Shown one piece after another: positions 46,901-60,387 of a stretch of 64,000 nt of DNA; position 1 is the stretch's first letter, and every line of letters begins with the position of its first letter. Both the position numbers and the translations under genes were made by a program. The notes beneath the pieces were generated by a model. It was not told the DNA's origin, searched no databases, and saw nothing but the letters and a program-made list of their open reading frames with translations. Source of the stretch: Solanum dulcamara (lineage: Eukaryota > Streptophyta > Magnoliopsida > Solanales > Solanaceae); NCBI RefSeq assembly GCF_947179165.1, contig NC_077237.1, forward strand, positions 62,355,523 to 62,419,522, written 5' to 3'.

Positions 46901-49135
46901 ATATATGATTAAAAGAAATGCAATTTTTTAAGTTTTAAGCATTCCAAGTATCGTAAATCCATGGTACATCATTCGCCATAGACTTGCATTATTTGGAGCC
47001 GATAGGCCTTAGAATCCCTCCAGCATTGCTTCGAATGGCTTAGCTCCCTACAGACTAAAATAGAATACTTGAGTCTGATAGTCTAAGCCTTAGCTAGGTA
47101 GTAGCCCAGCTCTTGAGACCTTTTATCCTTAATTCTCTCTTTCTACTGGTTCTTGTATACTTGATTTGTGTTCGGAGGCTACCCTTTGATTTATTTTGGA
47201 TTTGGTTCAGAAATGGAGTGATTTATTGATGGAACTCATTATGGGGTTCTTCTCTTGACACTCTTCTAGCCTCTGGTCCTAAATCTACAAACTCATCTTT
47301 ATTCTAGTTAAAGTCCCTAATTCACTCCATCGGGTCATGGTTAAAGTACCTGCCTCAGTTCTTTGCCTTGGTTAGGCTCCTTGACATATATCCAACCTTT
47401 GATAGAGTTCTTGGAATATCTTCAACCTTGGTTAGAGTCCTTGGCGTATCTTTAGGCTTGGTTAAAGTCCTTGTCTATCTTCAGCCTTGGTTAAAGTCCT
47501 TGGCTATCTTCAATGTTTGTTAGAGTCCTTGTCATATCTTCAGCCTTGGTTAAAGTCCTAGGCTATCTTCACCCTTGGTTAGAGTCCTTGGCTACCTTCA
47601 TCCTTATTTAGAGTCATTGGCATATCTTCATCCTTGGTTGGAGTCGTTAGTATATCTTCAACCTTAATTAGAGTCCTCTCTTACCACTGCAACCTAGGCA
47701 CTTAGTCCTTGGAGCTGATCTATCAGTCTATCATTACCGGTTACCTTCAGCCTTGGTTAGAGTCCTTGGCATATCATCAGCCTTGGTTAGAGTCCTTGGC
47801 TATCTTCAGCCTTGGTGAAAGTCGGCATATCTTCAGCATTAGTTAGAGTCCTTGGCTATCTTCACCCTTGGTTCCTTTTTTCACCGTGATTAAAGTCTTT
47901 GACACTCAGTTGATTTAGGTCAAGTTTGTGAAAGATTGTGGGTAAACTTGGAAGTACCTTCAGGTTTTCTTTGTGGTTCTTAACTCTTTTTTCCACCTGT
48001 AGGGCTTATGGGGGTCCATTTAGATATTACTTTGACTTGCACACGAGTGTACCTTCTGGGATTAAGGGGGCTAGTTGGTTTAGTTAGTTGTACCTTCTTT
48101 ATTTTTCTTTTTAGTACACTCGTGTGCATTTCTATTAGTTTCTCACCCTTTTATTTCTGTCGTATTTAATTCTAGCATTTCATATTACTTTTACTATTCT
48201 TGATCAGTTGGCCTATGATGCCTACTGAGTACTTGTTATTTTGGTACTCATACTACACATGGTTCTTGTGGAGCTATATTGCAACAAATCTTCTTTTTCT
48301 GCAGCATTGCTTCTATGATCTTAGGAGTACTGGCCGCCATGGCCCAAACAAAAGTAAAAAGAAAGTAGAACCAGGTTGCGCTGCTTGATGCTCCAATAAA
48401 AAAAATCAGTGAGTTTGTGCTGGTACAATTGAATATGCACTAGAAAGGTCAATTCCTCCTCTACGACACCAATAAAGCTGGGTCGAACTTCTAAACTGCC
48501 CACTTCCATTGAAGAATATCATGTCAACATACACCTAAGTGGTCATATTGGATCCTTGGGAACCATCACAAGTACGACTCTCTTTCAAAGCATGGCCTTG
48601 GTAGAACTTTCCTTTGATTGGGATTTTGATTGAAAAGATGTTAGGCCGGTTCCTCATGTGCCTAAGAAGCTGAGGCAATCTCAATTGAAGACAATTTAAC
48701 ATTTTCCTACTCAATCTTATTTTTGTGATGCAAGTTCGAGTACCAGCTATCGGTGTTGATATCAAACCTGCAGCAATCTGATTCGAAGAGGAGGGTGAGC
48801 ACATGGCGTTTTGGTCTTTACTTGTCTTCTTCTGTACATAACGACTAGTCTTTTGCTTTTTGAGATAAGTCTTTATTTATGTTGTCCAGTTTTGGGACTT
48901 GTGTTTATTTTGTAGTAGCTCTGTACATGTGACTTCTAGGTTTTGGGAGGGATCTTTTATTTGTAAATATATTTTGGCTTGGTTCCACTTATTCTCATAT
49001 AGTTTCTTAAAATTTATTATTTTAGTTTAATTTCTATCCTTAATCCCATTACTTATAATTTTGGAATACAGGTTGGCTTACCAACTGGTGGGTTATAGTA
49101 AGTGCCATCATGACTTGAGAAATTTAGTTGTGACA
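46901..49135 (+). repeat. Probable 5' LTR region of gypsy element C, start not defined
   Basis: The end ...ttgtgaca at 49135, directly followed by a PBS, shows that an LTR finishes here. I cannot find the LTR start: the first 148 bases of the 3' LTR (from 63853, TGTAATACCCCC) have no obvious match in this stretch, so the 5' LTR may be truncated or internally replaced. A minisatellite occupies 47380-47890. 48200-48840 shows no recognisable gene. Confidence 0.5.
47380..47890. repeat. Minisatellite of agccttggttagagtccttgg units
   Basis: Some 15 variants of a 24-30 bp unit, agccttggttagagtccttgg followed by ctatcttc or catatcttc, with some units lengthened. Arranged head to tail with one interruption near 47690-47745. 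No coding frame persists. Confidence 0.85.
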
Positions 49136-49138
49136 AGT

Positions 49139-49151
49139 TGGTATCAAAGCC
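49139..49151 (+). other. Primer-binding site of element C
   Basis: TGGTATCAAAGCC, one mismatch from the initiator-Met tRNA complement, three bases after the tgaca LTR end. Confidence 0.82.
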
Positions 49152-49339
49152 TCAGGTTCACCGATCTTACTTGTACATAGCTAATGTCTACTAGATTCTT
49201 GGAATCAAGGTGGACATATACAAACTTATCTTATGGAGGCTATAAAATGTCGTTAGGAAGATTTCCTCTTTTGTATCATTTTTGTACAATGTGTGTTCGA
49301 TTGATTTCATGAAATTTTACTTGTTTCATTCTTTCCCAG

Positions 49340-50310
49340 GATGGACCACATGCATAGTGTAGGGGGCAGGGAGTGATTTTCCCAGGCTTGCAGATAGAGC
49401 CCCAATTAGGGTCAGAGGCTGAACATGAGGTCGTGCAAGTGCTGCGCTCAAGACAGAGAGAGGACACAAAAGCTAGAGGTGGAGCCTCAGAAAACTTATT
49501 TTCCTCCACCATTGGTGAGGTCAGGACCAATACAGCCACCACCTTGACCATCTATGTATCTTGATCTTCAGACCACCATTATTCAACTTCTGACTATACT
49601 TAGGGGTGTGCAACAAGCCCAGGTTCAGCCCTAAATCCTGCCATACCAGCGCTGTGGGGTAATCCTGAACCTACAACTCCAAAGGTTCAGCCTCCACCAA
49701 CACACATTGCCTCCCAACTAGATATTATGGATTGAGTCATGCCTTTACGGTAGCAAAATATTCTCGGGGTATTTATGAGATTGTCACTACCTAGGTTTTC
49801 TGGGGTAATGTGGAAGATGCCCACGAGTTTCTCACTACTTTCTAAGAGCGGCTAAATGCGTTGGGTTTGGTGGAGTCGAGAGGATGCGATTTCATCATTT
49901 ATCAGCTTGATGGGCCGGCCAGACAGTGGCGACATTCATATTTCGAGACCATGCTTGCTGGGTGTCCAACAGTATCATAGGCAGAGTTTTCAGAAGCCTT
50001 CTTGGCCAGGTTCATCCCACAGAGCATAGAGATCAACACTGTGATCCATTATTGAGGTTGGAGCAGGGCTCCATGAATTTTTCTGAGTACGGGAATAGCT
50101 TCCAAGAGCTCACCCGTCATGCTACTATGATTCTACCTATTAAAGAGGAGAGAATTTGGTGCTTTGTTTAAGACTCCAACTTCAGATTGAGACCCAGTCT
50201 ATGATTTTGATGGGTCATTTATTTTTGGATATAGTGGACCATGCCCGTACACTTGAGAAGCTCTATCATAAGGCCCATGAGGGCCAACAGCAAGAGGGCT
50301 AGATATGAGG
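49340..50310 (+). pseudogene. Degenerate gag of gypsy element C
   Basis: Frames with stops, but the capsid core is clear: QLDGPARQW-like sequence at about 49900-49930, then RDQHCDPLLRLEQGSMNFSEYGNSFQELTRHATM (about 50032-50133), with EERIWCFV after it. No zinc knuckle can be found. The protease start is also missing, because sequence jumps from the end of gag to DFDIIIGMD at about 50360. A deletion of several hundred bases is likely. Confidence 0.75.
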
Positions 50311-50349
50311 ATAGCTACAACAGGTCCCATCTCGGGCTAGGGTTAAATG

Positions 50350-51717
50350 CCTTTCCAAGATTTTGATATTATTATCGGGATGGATTGAATTTATAAATTA
50401 TCATGCAGTAGTGGATTGTAGGTCAAAACATATGACTTTAAATATTTTGTATTTTCACATATTGTAGAATGTGAAAGATAATTGATGTATGGAATTATTT
50501 CTGCGGCCTTGGAAAGAAAGATGATTCATCAAGGTTGTTGTGTATATCATGCTAACATAGTTGATACATGGTTGGAGAATCCTCATATTAAGGACATACC
50601 TATTGTGTGTGATTTTTTAGAAGTCTTCCTAGAAAATCTTCCTAGGTGGCTCCCAAAAAGAGAAGTTGAATTTTCAATCGAGCTTATTCCTGGATCTATC
50701 CCTATTTCTATCCTTATAGAAAGGCTCAATCAAAATTAAGGTAATGGAAAACTCAATTGCAAGAACTTCTTGAGAAAGATATCTGTCCAAGTGTTTCTCC
50801 TTGAGGAGTCCTCATGTTGTTTGTATAAAGGAAAGGTGGTACTCCTAGGCTTTCTATTGACCATAGATAATTGAACAGAATAACAATCAAGAATAGATAT
50901 CCACTTCCAAGGATCGATGATTTGTTTGACCAACTGAAGGGTGCTAAATTATTATCAAATATTGATTTGAGGTCTGTTTATCACCAACTGCGTGTTAGGG
51001 AGAAAGATATTCCTAAAACAACTTTAGAACTCGTGTGGTCATTATGAAATTTTGGTGATGCCATTCGTATTGACTAATGCTCATGTAATATTCCTGAATT
51101 TAATGAATCGAGTATTTATGCCTTATATTGATCAATTTGTAGTGGTATTTATAGATAATATTTTAATATATTCCAAGAGTAGTGAAGATCATGATAAACA
51201 TCTCTGGATTGTTTTGCAAATTTTGAAGGAGAAAGAACTTTATGCTAAACTTTCCAAGTGTGAATTTTGATTAATGAAGTGGCTTTTCTGGAACATATTG
51301 TGTCAATCGAGAATGTGAAGGTGGATCCTAGTAAAATTGAAGCAATGTTGAATGGAAACCTCCTAAAAGTACGACTGAGGTAAGAAGTTTCTTAGGCTTG
51401 GAAGGATATTACAGAAGGTTTGTAAAAGGTTTTTCCATTATAGTCACTCTTTTGACTAAACTCTTGAAAAAAGAAGTAAATTTTACTTTGGATGATAAGT
51501 GCCAAGAGAGCTTTGAAACTCTCAAATTCTGGTTGACCCAAGATCCTATACTTACTCTACCAATGGAAGGGAAAGAGTACGTGATATAAAGTGATGCATC
51601 TCATTGTGGTTTGGCATGTGTTTTGATACAAGAGGGTAAAGTTATTTCTTATGCTTCTCGAAAATTAAAACCATATGAATTGAATTATCCTACTCATAAT
51701 CTTGAACTTTCTTCTGT
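50350..51717 (+). pseudogene. Degenerate pol of gypsy element C, part 1 (protease end, RT, RNase H start)
   Basis: Protease end DFDIIIGMD at about 50360, then RT spread over frames from about 50740: RLSIDHR-like palm start (about 50850), [22 protein letters not shown] (51052-51117) and the catalytic box FIDN (FIDD expected). RNase H begins with [13 protein letters not shown] (51398-51436) and continues to [19 protein letters not shown] at about 51655-51711. Coding is cut at 51717 by element D and resumes after 60387. Confidence 0.82.
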
Positions 51718-53898
51718 TGCCACGACCCAAGCTAGACTCTATATGTGACATGATGAATAGGATTCTGAAAGACCCTAAACAAGCCTCTTAGTATAAGCAA
51801 AGATAACACAAAAATCAACTTAAGAATGAAATGCGGAAGATAAGTCTTAAAATAATCTTATCATAGAGAACTTTATCAAGGAAAAAATAATACTGATAAT
51901 GCTGAAAACGTACTAAGTATGACAAAGACTCGAACTATCATAGGTAGGGGCATAGGACAAGCCCTAACTCATCCAAAAATAATCTGAAAGCCATGAAATA
52001 AATGACATCATAATATGGTTGTGCCCTCGAAGCATAAGGACTCACGAAACAAAGAAACGCCTATAGGATCCAAGTACTAACCATGGGCATAAGTGGGAGA
52101 GTTGTGACCTATATTATAAAATATAGGAAAAAGAAGAACACAGTCAGTACTATAGGATGTACTGAATAAGGAGAAAATCCAATGTTTGACATAAACTATG
52201 ATAATGCATTGACCAAGCTAAAATGTAGTAAAATCCTTTAAAATATCATTATAAACATGGAATATGGTCAATGCAAAATTTGTAAGAGAAATCGTAATAA
52301 AAAACAACATAGTGAGAGAAACCGTTAACTGACATAAACCATGTGAGCTATAACAACGAGTCCGGTGTCATACCTGCCACATCAAAAAGAGTTATCCTAC
52401 TTGCCTAGGTAAGGACCACAAACATGAGCTATTTGTGGATCCACTAACTAGAGTCAATAAAGACTGAGTTCTATGGGGCCACGTAGTTATTGAATAAGGG
52501 GTCTGCTACTAGAGACCCAACTTCTACTAATGGGAGATCTTACATCCCAATATCCGCTCGGTGCTAGGTAAACTCTCAACAAGAATAGTCATAAGCATAA
52601 CATAGTCATCGAAAATAACAACAAGCTTGTAAGACCAAATTCATTATAAATACTTGATAAACATAAGAATAGATCCTTTAGAAAATCATGATATCATAGC
52701 ATGTTAATAGATATACTTATCTAAGCATCAAAAGTCATGATAAGCTTTTTCATACAAAATCATGAAAAACCTTCATGATAAAAATACTTCCCTTTCGAAG
52801 CAATCTTGATTGCATAAAATTCACATTGATACTTTGTCAAAAAGCATCCTTAAAATAACAGTTCATAAATTCATGATGCATGCATAATTTTCAAACATAG
52901 TTCATAATCATGAAAAAGAAATAATGTATGGGTTCATGTGAAATTCATCAAAAATATGTAACTAAGATCAAATCATCCATAATAAGATCATTGAAATTTA
53001 ATAATGCATAATAAGATCATTGAAATTTAATAAAAGTATTATTGGTTGAACCTAATGAAAGATCATCAAATCTAGGGTTTAGGAATGAATCATAATAAGG
53101 AATTGAAAATACATTGGGACTCCATGGATGGAAATAGATCCATGGATGAAATTTCCACATATCTTGATGGTCCTTAGCTATGAAATATAAAAGGAGACTT
53201 GATTCTTGAAACCCTAGCTTGATGGAGAAGAAAACCTTGGGAGCGAAATCCTTGAGAGCTTTAGGGAATTTAGGTGAATGAGAGGGAATGGGGGAAATTT
53301 GATGGGTAATTATAGGTCATGGGGATTAGTCCAAAATGACATAGCTTAGGAGTTAAATGGGTAGAAGAAATCCAAAATACCCTTTTTTAAAATCTACCGT
53401 AAGTGACTCTATGGTCTGACCTACAGACCATCCTACTAAATCATAGATCACCTTCAAAAATACAGTACGTTAAGTCATAACCCATGAACCCATTCCTACG
53501 GTCCATTGACCTTTCTACTGGTCGTAGGCCCTGCTTTTCCTACTAACCTCCAATTATCAATATGTCTGGACCCTCATCTACGAACCTTCCTACAACCCAT
53601 AGCTCTTTCTAGGGTTCATAGGACCATCCATCTTGTTGAACCCTATAGATCCCTCCTTTGAATCTCATCCTACGGGACCACCTACGACTCGTAACATATT
53701 CTACGACCCATCCTGTAGGCTCGTCCAAAAGCTTCTAAGACTTGGAAAAATTTCAAACTTCAGTAATTCAACTACGACTCCCTAATATGAACTGTAGGTC
53801 CTTGTATGTTCCTTAGGTTGACCTATCTAAACTGACGCAAAATTTTTCTGCCACATTTTTTGTCTAATCATACTTTCGACTTTTGAGGTGTTATAATA
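51718..53898 (-). repeat. 3' LTR of gypsy element D (minus orientation)
   Basis: About 2.18 kb between tgccacgaccc at 51718 (minus-strand LTR end) and ggtgttataata at about 53898 (minus-strand LTR start). It pairs with 58533-60387: shared blocks include gatgaataggat, cctcttagtataag, gaccaagctaaa and gttcatgtgaaa. A cluster of ctacggtcc / ggtcgtagg phrases lies at 53390-53850. The two LTRs differ at many sites, so the insertion is old. Ends uncertain by a few bases; no clean 5-bp duplication. Confidence 0.8.
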
Positions 53899-53911
53899 TA
53901 TCCCCATTGGG
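53899..53911 (-). other. Polypurine-like tract of element D
   Basis: Minus strand cccaatggggata next to the LTR start. Interrupted by pyrimidines, so a decayed or weak tract. Confidence 0.5.
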
Positions 53912-54159
53912 AATATCCATTCTTGAATGAGACTCAAGATAGAATGAATAGAGTAAGGAAAGAGATCTAACAACTGGCATGAATGCAAAATATATCAAAA
54001 TGCATAAAACCAATGAGTAATCAATTCCAAGCTAAAATATGACTTTTAAAGCCGATTTCATGAACATGCATGCATATGGAAATATAAGAATAACTGAGCT
54101 GCATGAATTCAAAAGAGTAAACATGAAGAACTAATACCTCAAGATGAAACTGAAGTGAA

Positions 54160-57100
54160 GAGAAAGAGATGATGATAACGGGACATCATACCGGCTTCGT
54201 CCTCCCAAGTAGCACCCTACACTAATTGATTCCTCTAAAGAACATTAATGAAAGCAACTTCTTTATTTCTCAACTTTTGAACTTAGAGATCAAGAATCTT
54301 AACCAGAACGTTTCCGTAGGATAGACTTTATTTCACACCAGAACTCTCTAATGGCAGAATCGAACAAGGATCACAAATACAATTCTTCCACATTGAAAGA
54401 TGAAACACCGGATGCACCAATACCAATTTTGAAGGCAAATCCAACTCATAAGCCACCTTATAAATACGCCTCAAAATCTGATATGAGCCTACATAACAAG
54501 GACTAAGCTTCCCTTTCTTACCAAAATGCATCACACCCTTCATAGGCGATATTTTCAACTAAACCTAATTATTAACTTCAAATTCAAGTTCTCTTCTTCT
54601 CACATCCGAATATGATTTTGTCATTTTGGGTAGTCTTGTCTCTCAAATGAGTCTAAATTTCTTTATAGCCTCATGAACAGACTCAACCCCTATCAAATCA
54701 ATCTCGACAACCTCAAACCACCCAATAGGAGATCTACAGCTCTTACCATAGAGAGCTTCAAATGAAGCCATTTGAATACTCGAATGATAGATATTATTAT
54801 AGGCAAATTCAATCAATGGAAAATGGTCGTCCTAATTACCTTTGAAGTCAATAACACAACCTCTCAACATATCCTCCAAAGTCTGGATAGTCCTCTCTTC
54901 TTGACCATCGATTTGAGGGTAAAATATTGTACTAAGATTAACTTGATTACCAAGAAATGATCTCAAAAATTGAGAAGTAAACTGAGTACCTTTGTCTGAA
55001 TTTACAGACAATAGAACACAATGAAACTTAACCAATTCTCAAATGTAAAGCTTGGCATAATCCTCATTTGAATAAGATGTTTTAACAGGAAGCAAATGCA
55101 TCAAATAAGATCAACAAAAACCAAAATAGAATCATATTGATGAAACGTACGAGTTTAACCCATAATGAAGTCCATATTCAAGTTTTTCCACTTCCAAGTA
55201 GGAATCTTAATGTCCTGAGCTTAACCTTCCAGTTTTTGATGCCAAACCTTCACTTGTTGGAAATTTGGACACTTTGCCACAAACTCCGCAGTATCTTTCT
55301 TCATGGTATTCCACCAATAGACTTCCCTCAAATTATGATACATCTTGGTGGATCCCAAGTGAATACAATACCGAGAACTATGAGCTTTCGATAAAATCTA
55401 TTGCCTCAAACCATGAACATCCAAAACACATAAACTCCTTGGTAACGAAGTACACCATCTCCCCCTTGGGAGAAAGCCTTAATATTTTTTTGTAAACCAC
55501 TTTCTTCAATTCAACCAAAGTCGAAGCACTATCTTTTTTGCCTTCACATACGACGTAAGAGATGATTCTGAGTCATTCTACACTATAACAAAACCATCCT
55601 CAAAATAAACCAAGCAAATATCCAAACTAGCTAGTCTATGAAAATCACGAACCAACTCTTTTTTCTCATCTTCAACATGGGCAACACTATTCATGTACAA
55701 TCTACTATGTGTGTCGACCACCATATTTCCCTTACCCAGATGGTAAAGAACACTCATGTCGTGATCCTTTAATAATTCAAGCCCCCAACTTTGGCAAAGA
55801 TACATGTCCTTTTACTTAAATACATATTGCAAGCTCTTATGATCGGTGAACACATTTGCATTAACACCATAGAGATAGTGTCTTCATATATTCAAAGAAA
55901 ACACTACCACCGCAAACTCCAAATCATGAGTTGGGTATTCTTTTCATAAACCTTAAGTTGCCTAGAAGCATAGGCTATCACTTTAGCATTTTGCATCAAA
56001 ATACAACCAATCCCAATCCCCGATGCATCAAAATACACAACAAACCCATCCGATCCTTTCGATAAAGTCAAAATTGGGGAAAAAGTAAGTCAATCTTTTA
56101 ATTCTCGAAAACTCTTCTCACATGGTTCAGACCATTGAAATTTCACTTTCTTTTGAGTCAAAGTAGTTAAAGGTGAAAAAATAGAGGAAATCCTTCCACT
56201 AATCATCTAAAGTAATTGGCAAAATCCAAGAAACTCTGAATATCTAAAAGAGAAAGAGGTCTAGGTCAATTCTTAACTGCCTCAATCTTCTTAGGATCAA
56301 CTCTAATACCATCACCGAAAATAATATGGCTAAGAACGCAACCGACCTTAACCAAAACTCATACTTTCTAAACTTAAAAAACAATTGATGATCCTTGTGA
56401 ACTTGCAAGACAATCCTCAAATGATCGACATGCTCATCCTTACTATGAGAATAGATAAAAATATCAGCAATGAACACAATAATGAACATATCCAAATATT
56501 TCTCAAACACCATATTTATCAAATCCATTAAAGTTATAGAAGCATTCGTTAGATCAAAAGACATAACCAAAACTTCATAGTGACCATTATTAAGTTCTAA
56601 AAGCTTTCTTTGGAATATCGCATTCTCTCACTCAAAGCTGATGATAACCCAATCAAAGATCAATCTTGAAAAAATAGCTAGCACATTGAGTTGATCGAAC
56701 AAGTCATTAATCCTAGGGATTTGATACTTATTCTTGATTGTGACCTTATTTAATTATCGATAATTAATGCATATACGGAGAGAATCATCTTTCTTATAAA
56801 CAAAGAGAACTGGAGTACCCCATGAAGAGATACACAGTCTAATGAAACTCTTATCCAAAAGATCCTTTAACTGATCCTTCAACTCCTTAAGATCCATACC
56901 AAGAATAACATTAAAGTCAGTCATATCTAACTCTACAAGATTGGTTGAGGTGATTTTATGAAAAAACTAAGACTAGACTATTTCTGTAAGCCCTCGTAGT
57001 TTAAATTGAATCGTCAATAGGAGTAGAGACTAAGAAAGGTTCTAATAAGACCTCAGTACCGATATTAAACTTTATAGAAAGATAAGGAGTCATGAAAGAA

Positions 57101-57240
57101 TCATAACATACCGGAGACCACATCAGAGGTATCCTCCTGATTCTATCGAGTCTAAAAAGCATAATTCCTATTATGATTCTAACCACCACTAGAACTAAAT
57201 AAAGTACCCTGCTGAGACGGCTGACCTAAAAAAGTAGATT
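54160..57240 (-). pseudogene. Degenerate pol of gypsy element D
   Basis: Minus-strand pol in coding order: protease remnants at about 56900-57190; RT with MVMSFDLTNASITLMDLIN (about 56514-56570) and catalytic box FIAD at about 56450, where the first Asp of FIDD has become Ala; RNase H (about 55580-56240) ending YHLGKGNMVVDTHSRLYMNS; integrase zinc-binding region around 55250-55400 and core with DKGTQFTSQFLRSFLG and FYPQIDGQEERT (54832-55000). The C-terminus has SPMKGVMHFGKKGKLSPCYVG and a chromodomain-like ATWEDEA at about 54190. Stops and frame changes throughout. Confidence 0.83.
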
Positions 57241-58308
57241 GAGTGTGCTAATGACCAACTCTACCTTTCCTAGCAAGCAAAGGGCAATCTTTCACCTGAT
57301 GACCCTTCTTGCCACAACAATAACATACATCAGAACCAGCTAAGCAATCTCTCCATGGTTCTTCCCATACTTCCTATACGTAAAGATAATATGACCACTA
57401 GAAGATCCTCTTTGAGTATTAGGGTTAGACAACCTATCTTTGTTGGACTTTTGTGTCGGAGCACTAGATTAATTCTGACCGGAGTACTTTTCTAGAAACT
57501 ATGAATGACCACTATTTCTAGACCTCGAATGTGAAAAGTCACCACTATCGGTCCTTGTCCTCTTGGACTCAATAGACTTATGCTTAAGCTGTTCTTTCTC
57601 AATTTTCTCAGCATGATTCATTGACCTTGATATTTCCATCTCTTTGATCAACATTGCAGTTCTACATTCCTTGACAAACATATTCGAAACACCAAAAACA
57701 AACTTACTCATACAAACTCTAGAGTCGACTACCATTATCGAAGCATACTTGGACAATTGATCGAACTTCAAAGTATATTCCCTCACACTTATATTTCCTT
57801 GCTTCAATTTAATAAACTCTTTTACTTTAGCATTCCTCAACTCAAGAGGAAAGAATCAGTCTAGAAAATCACCCTTGAACTCATCGTAATCCAAAGAACC
57901 CGTATAAATAGCCTTTTTTTCTTCCATTGGTTGAGATAAACTTGAGAAACTCCCTTCAATTGATAATCCACCAAATCCACCTTCTCTGTCAGATTCACAC
58001 CCATGATGTCCATAATCTTTTGAATCCCTTCAATAAACTCTTGTGGATCTTCATCCACCTTAGAACCATGAAATTTTGGAGGATTCATTTGAGTGAAGTC
58101 TCAAACCCTCGTTGCCACTGTACCCATTTTTGGGTTCATAGAAGCTACCACCTCTTAATAAGCTTGTGCCACCATGGCTTGGGAAAACACTTGAAAAACA
58201 TCCCTAACCTCATCATGAGTGACTTGCTCGGCCAAATTATCAATTAGATATTGAGGTGCGTATTGTTCCTCATCTTGATTCACGTTCCTTCTCAATGGAT
58301 CTCTTCAT
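57240..58308 (-). pseudogene. Degenerate gag of gypsy element D
   Basis: A minus-strand ATG at 58308 is the probable start, followed by a frame change to NQDEEQYAPQYL. Capsid core: MNPPKFHGSKVDEDPQEFIEGIQKIMDIMG-type sequence (58000-58088), then VKEFIKLKQGNISVREYTLKFDQLSKYA (about 57750-57830). The zinc knuckle is intact: CYCCGKKGHQVKDC at about 57285-57330. Broken by several stops, for example near 58150 and 58110. Confidence 0.83.
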
Positions 58309-58515
58309 AAAGGTATGATTTTGTAACACATAGAACATGAGTTAGAAGGAAATCTTATAGAGTTTAACTCTATCCACGACTTAAGAGTGATAAAAGAAGT
58401 GAAGTTACTTAAATATATTATACCCTCCTATTCATAGATGTGGCGCAGTTTACACTGATAAAAAAGACTCTACTCAGCGCAGCTTTGTCAGACACCATAG
58501 GACACTTGAACCTGA

Positions 58516-58528
58516 TGCTCTGATACCA
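58516..58528 (-). other. Primer-binding site of element D
   Basis: Minus strand TGGTATCAGAGCA, matching the initiator-Met tRNA complement, four bases inside the LTR end at 58533. Confidence 0.92.
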
Positions 58529-58532
58529 AGTT

Positions 58533-60387
58533 TGTCATAACCCAAACTAGACCCTAAATATGATACGATGAATAGGATCTCAATATACCCTAAATAATCC
58601 TCTTAGTATAAGAATGAATTAAGATGATATTAAAATCAACATAAGAAAGAAATGTGGAAGATAAGTCTTAAAACAATCTGATTATAGCAAACTTAATCAA
58701 GGAAAATCTGAGAAATAATATTGATAATGCAAAAAACATACTAATTTTGACATAACCTCTAATTTTTATAGATGGGGGAATAAGACAAAACCTAGCTCGC
58801 CCAAAACAATATGAAATCCATGAAATAAAAGGCATCTTAAGATAGGTGTGCCCTCGAAGCATGACGACTCACCAAATAAAGCAACGCTGATAGGATCCAA
58901 GTACTAACCATGGGTGTGAGTGGGAGTGTTGTGACCTATATTATAAAACAGTGTAGGAAAAAGAAATATGGGGTTAGTACTATAGGATGTATTGAGTATG
59001 GAGAGAAACGAAATGCATGACATAAAGCATGATAATGCAATGACCAAGTTAAAGCATAAAAAAATTCTTTAATACATCATTATAAACATGGAACATTTTA
59101 ATGCAAAACTTGTAAGCATAACATAGTTATAAAAAATGGCAATAATTGTAAGACTAAATTCATCATAAATACTTGAAAATCATAAGAATAGATCCTTAGA
59201 AAATCATGATATCATCTCATGTTCATTGAGATACTTATGTAAGCATCAAAAGTCATGATAAGATTGTTCATTTAAGATTATCTTCATGATAAGAATACTT
59301 TCCTTTCGAAGCAACTTTGATTTCATAAAATTAACATTGATAATTTGTCTAAAAAAATCCTTAAAATCATAGTTTATAAATTCATGATGCGTTCAAAAAT
59401 TTCAAACATAGTTAATAATCATAAAATAGACGTAATGCATGGGTTCATGTGAAACTCATCAAAAATGTGTAATTAAGATCAAATCATGTATACTTAGATC
59501 ATTGATTGAATACAAGCATAATTGATTGAACCCAATGCAAGATCATCAAAACCTAGAGTTTAGGAAGAAATCATAAAAAGAAATTAGAAATACTTTGGGA
59601 CTCCATAGATGGAAAAGGATCTATGAATGAAATTCGCACATACCTTGATGATCCATAGCTATGAAATTGAAAAGGAGACTTGAGTTCTTGAAACCCTAAC
59701 TTGTTGAAAAAGAAACCTTGGGAGAGAAATCCTTGAGAGCCTTAGAGAATTTAGGTGAATAAGGTGGAATGGGTGAAGTTTGAAGAGTTTGGGTAGTTAT
59801 AGGTCATGAGGAATAGTCCAAAATGAAGTATCTTAGGGGTTAAATGGGTAGGAAAGGTCCCAAATATCCTTACTTAAAATCTGAAGGAAGTGACTCTATA
59901 GGTTGACCTATGTACCATCCCGGTCAACCGTAGGTCACCTTCAAAAAGATAGTAACTTAAGTCAAAACCCACGAATCCATTCCTAAGGTCTGTCGACCAC
60001 TCTATAGGATGTAGGCCTTGCTCGTCCTGTCAACCTCCAATTACCAATTCCTCTGAACCCCCATCTACGAACAATCCCACAACTCGTAGATCTTTATGCG
60101 GTTCATAGGACCACTCATCCTATTGAACCCTACAGACTCCTCCTCTAAATCTCATCCTACAGGACCACCTACATCCCGTAACACATTCTACGTCCCATCT
60201 AATGGGCTCATCCAAAACTTCTAAGACTTGGAAAATTCTCAAACTTCAGTACTTCAACTATGACTCCTTCCTATAGACCATATGTCCTTGTATGGTCTGT
60301 AGGTTGACCCGTTTGAACTAATACCAAAAATATTTCTGCAAAATGTTTCTTCCAATACACTTTCCGACTTTCAAAGTGGTATAACTA
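58533..60387 (-). repeat. 5' LTR of gypsy element D (minus orientation)
   Basis: About 1.85 kb, ~300 bases shorter than its partner because of internal deletions, mainly the sequence corresponding to about 52280-52580. The ctacggacc / ggtcgtagg phrase cluster lies at 59880-60320. Bounded on the left by the PBS and on the right by the resumption of element C RNase H sequence (ttttccttaaaaatatgg). Confidence 0.8.

Noticed and set aside
48200..48840. Possible captured host gene fragment
   Set aside because: Short frames on both strands, none with recognisable homology or splice structure; insufficient support.
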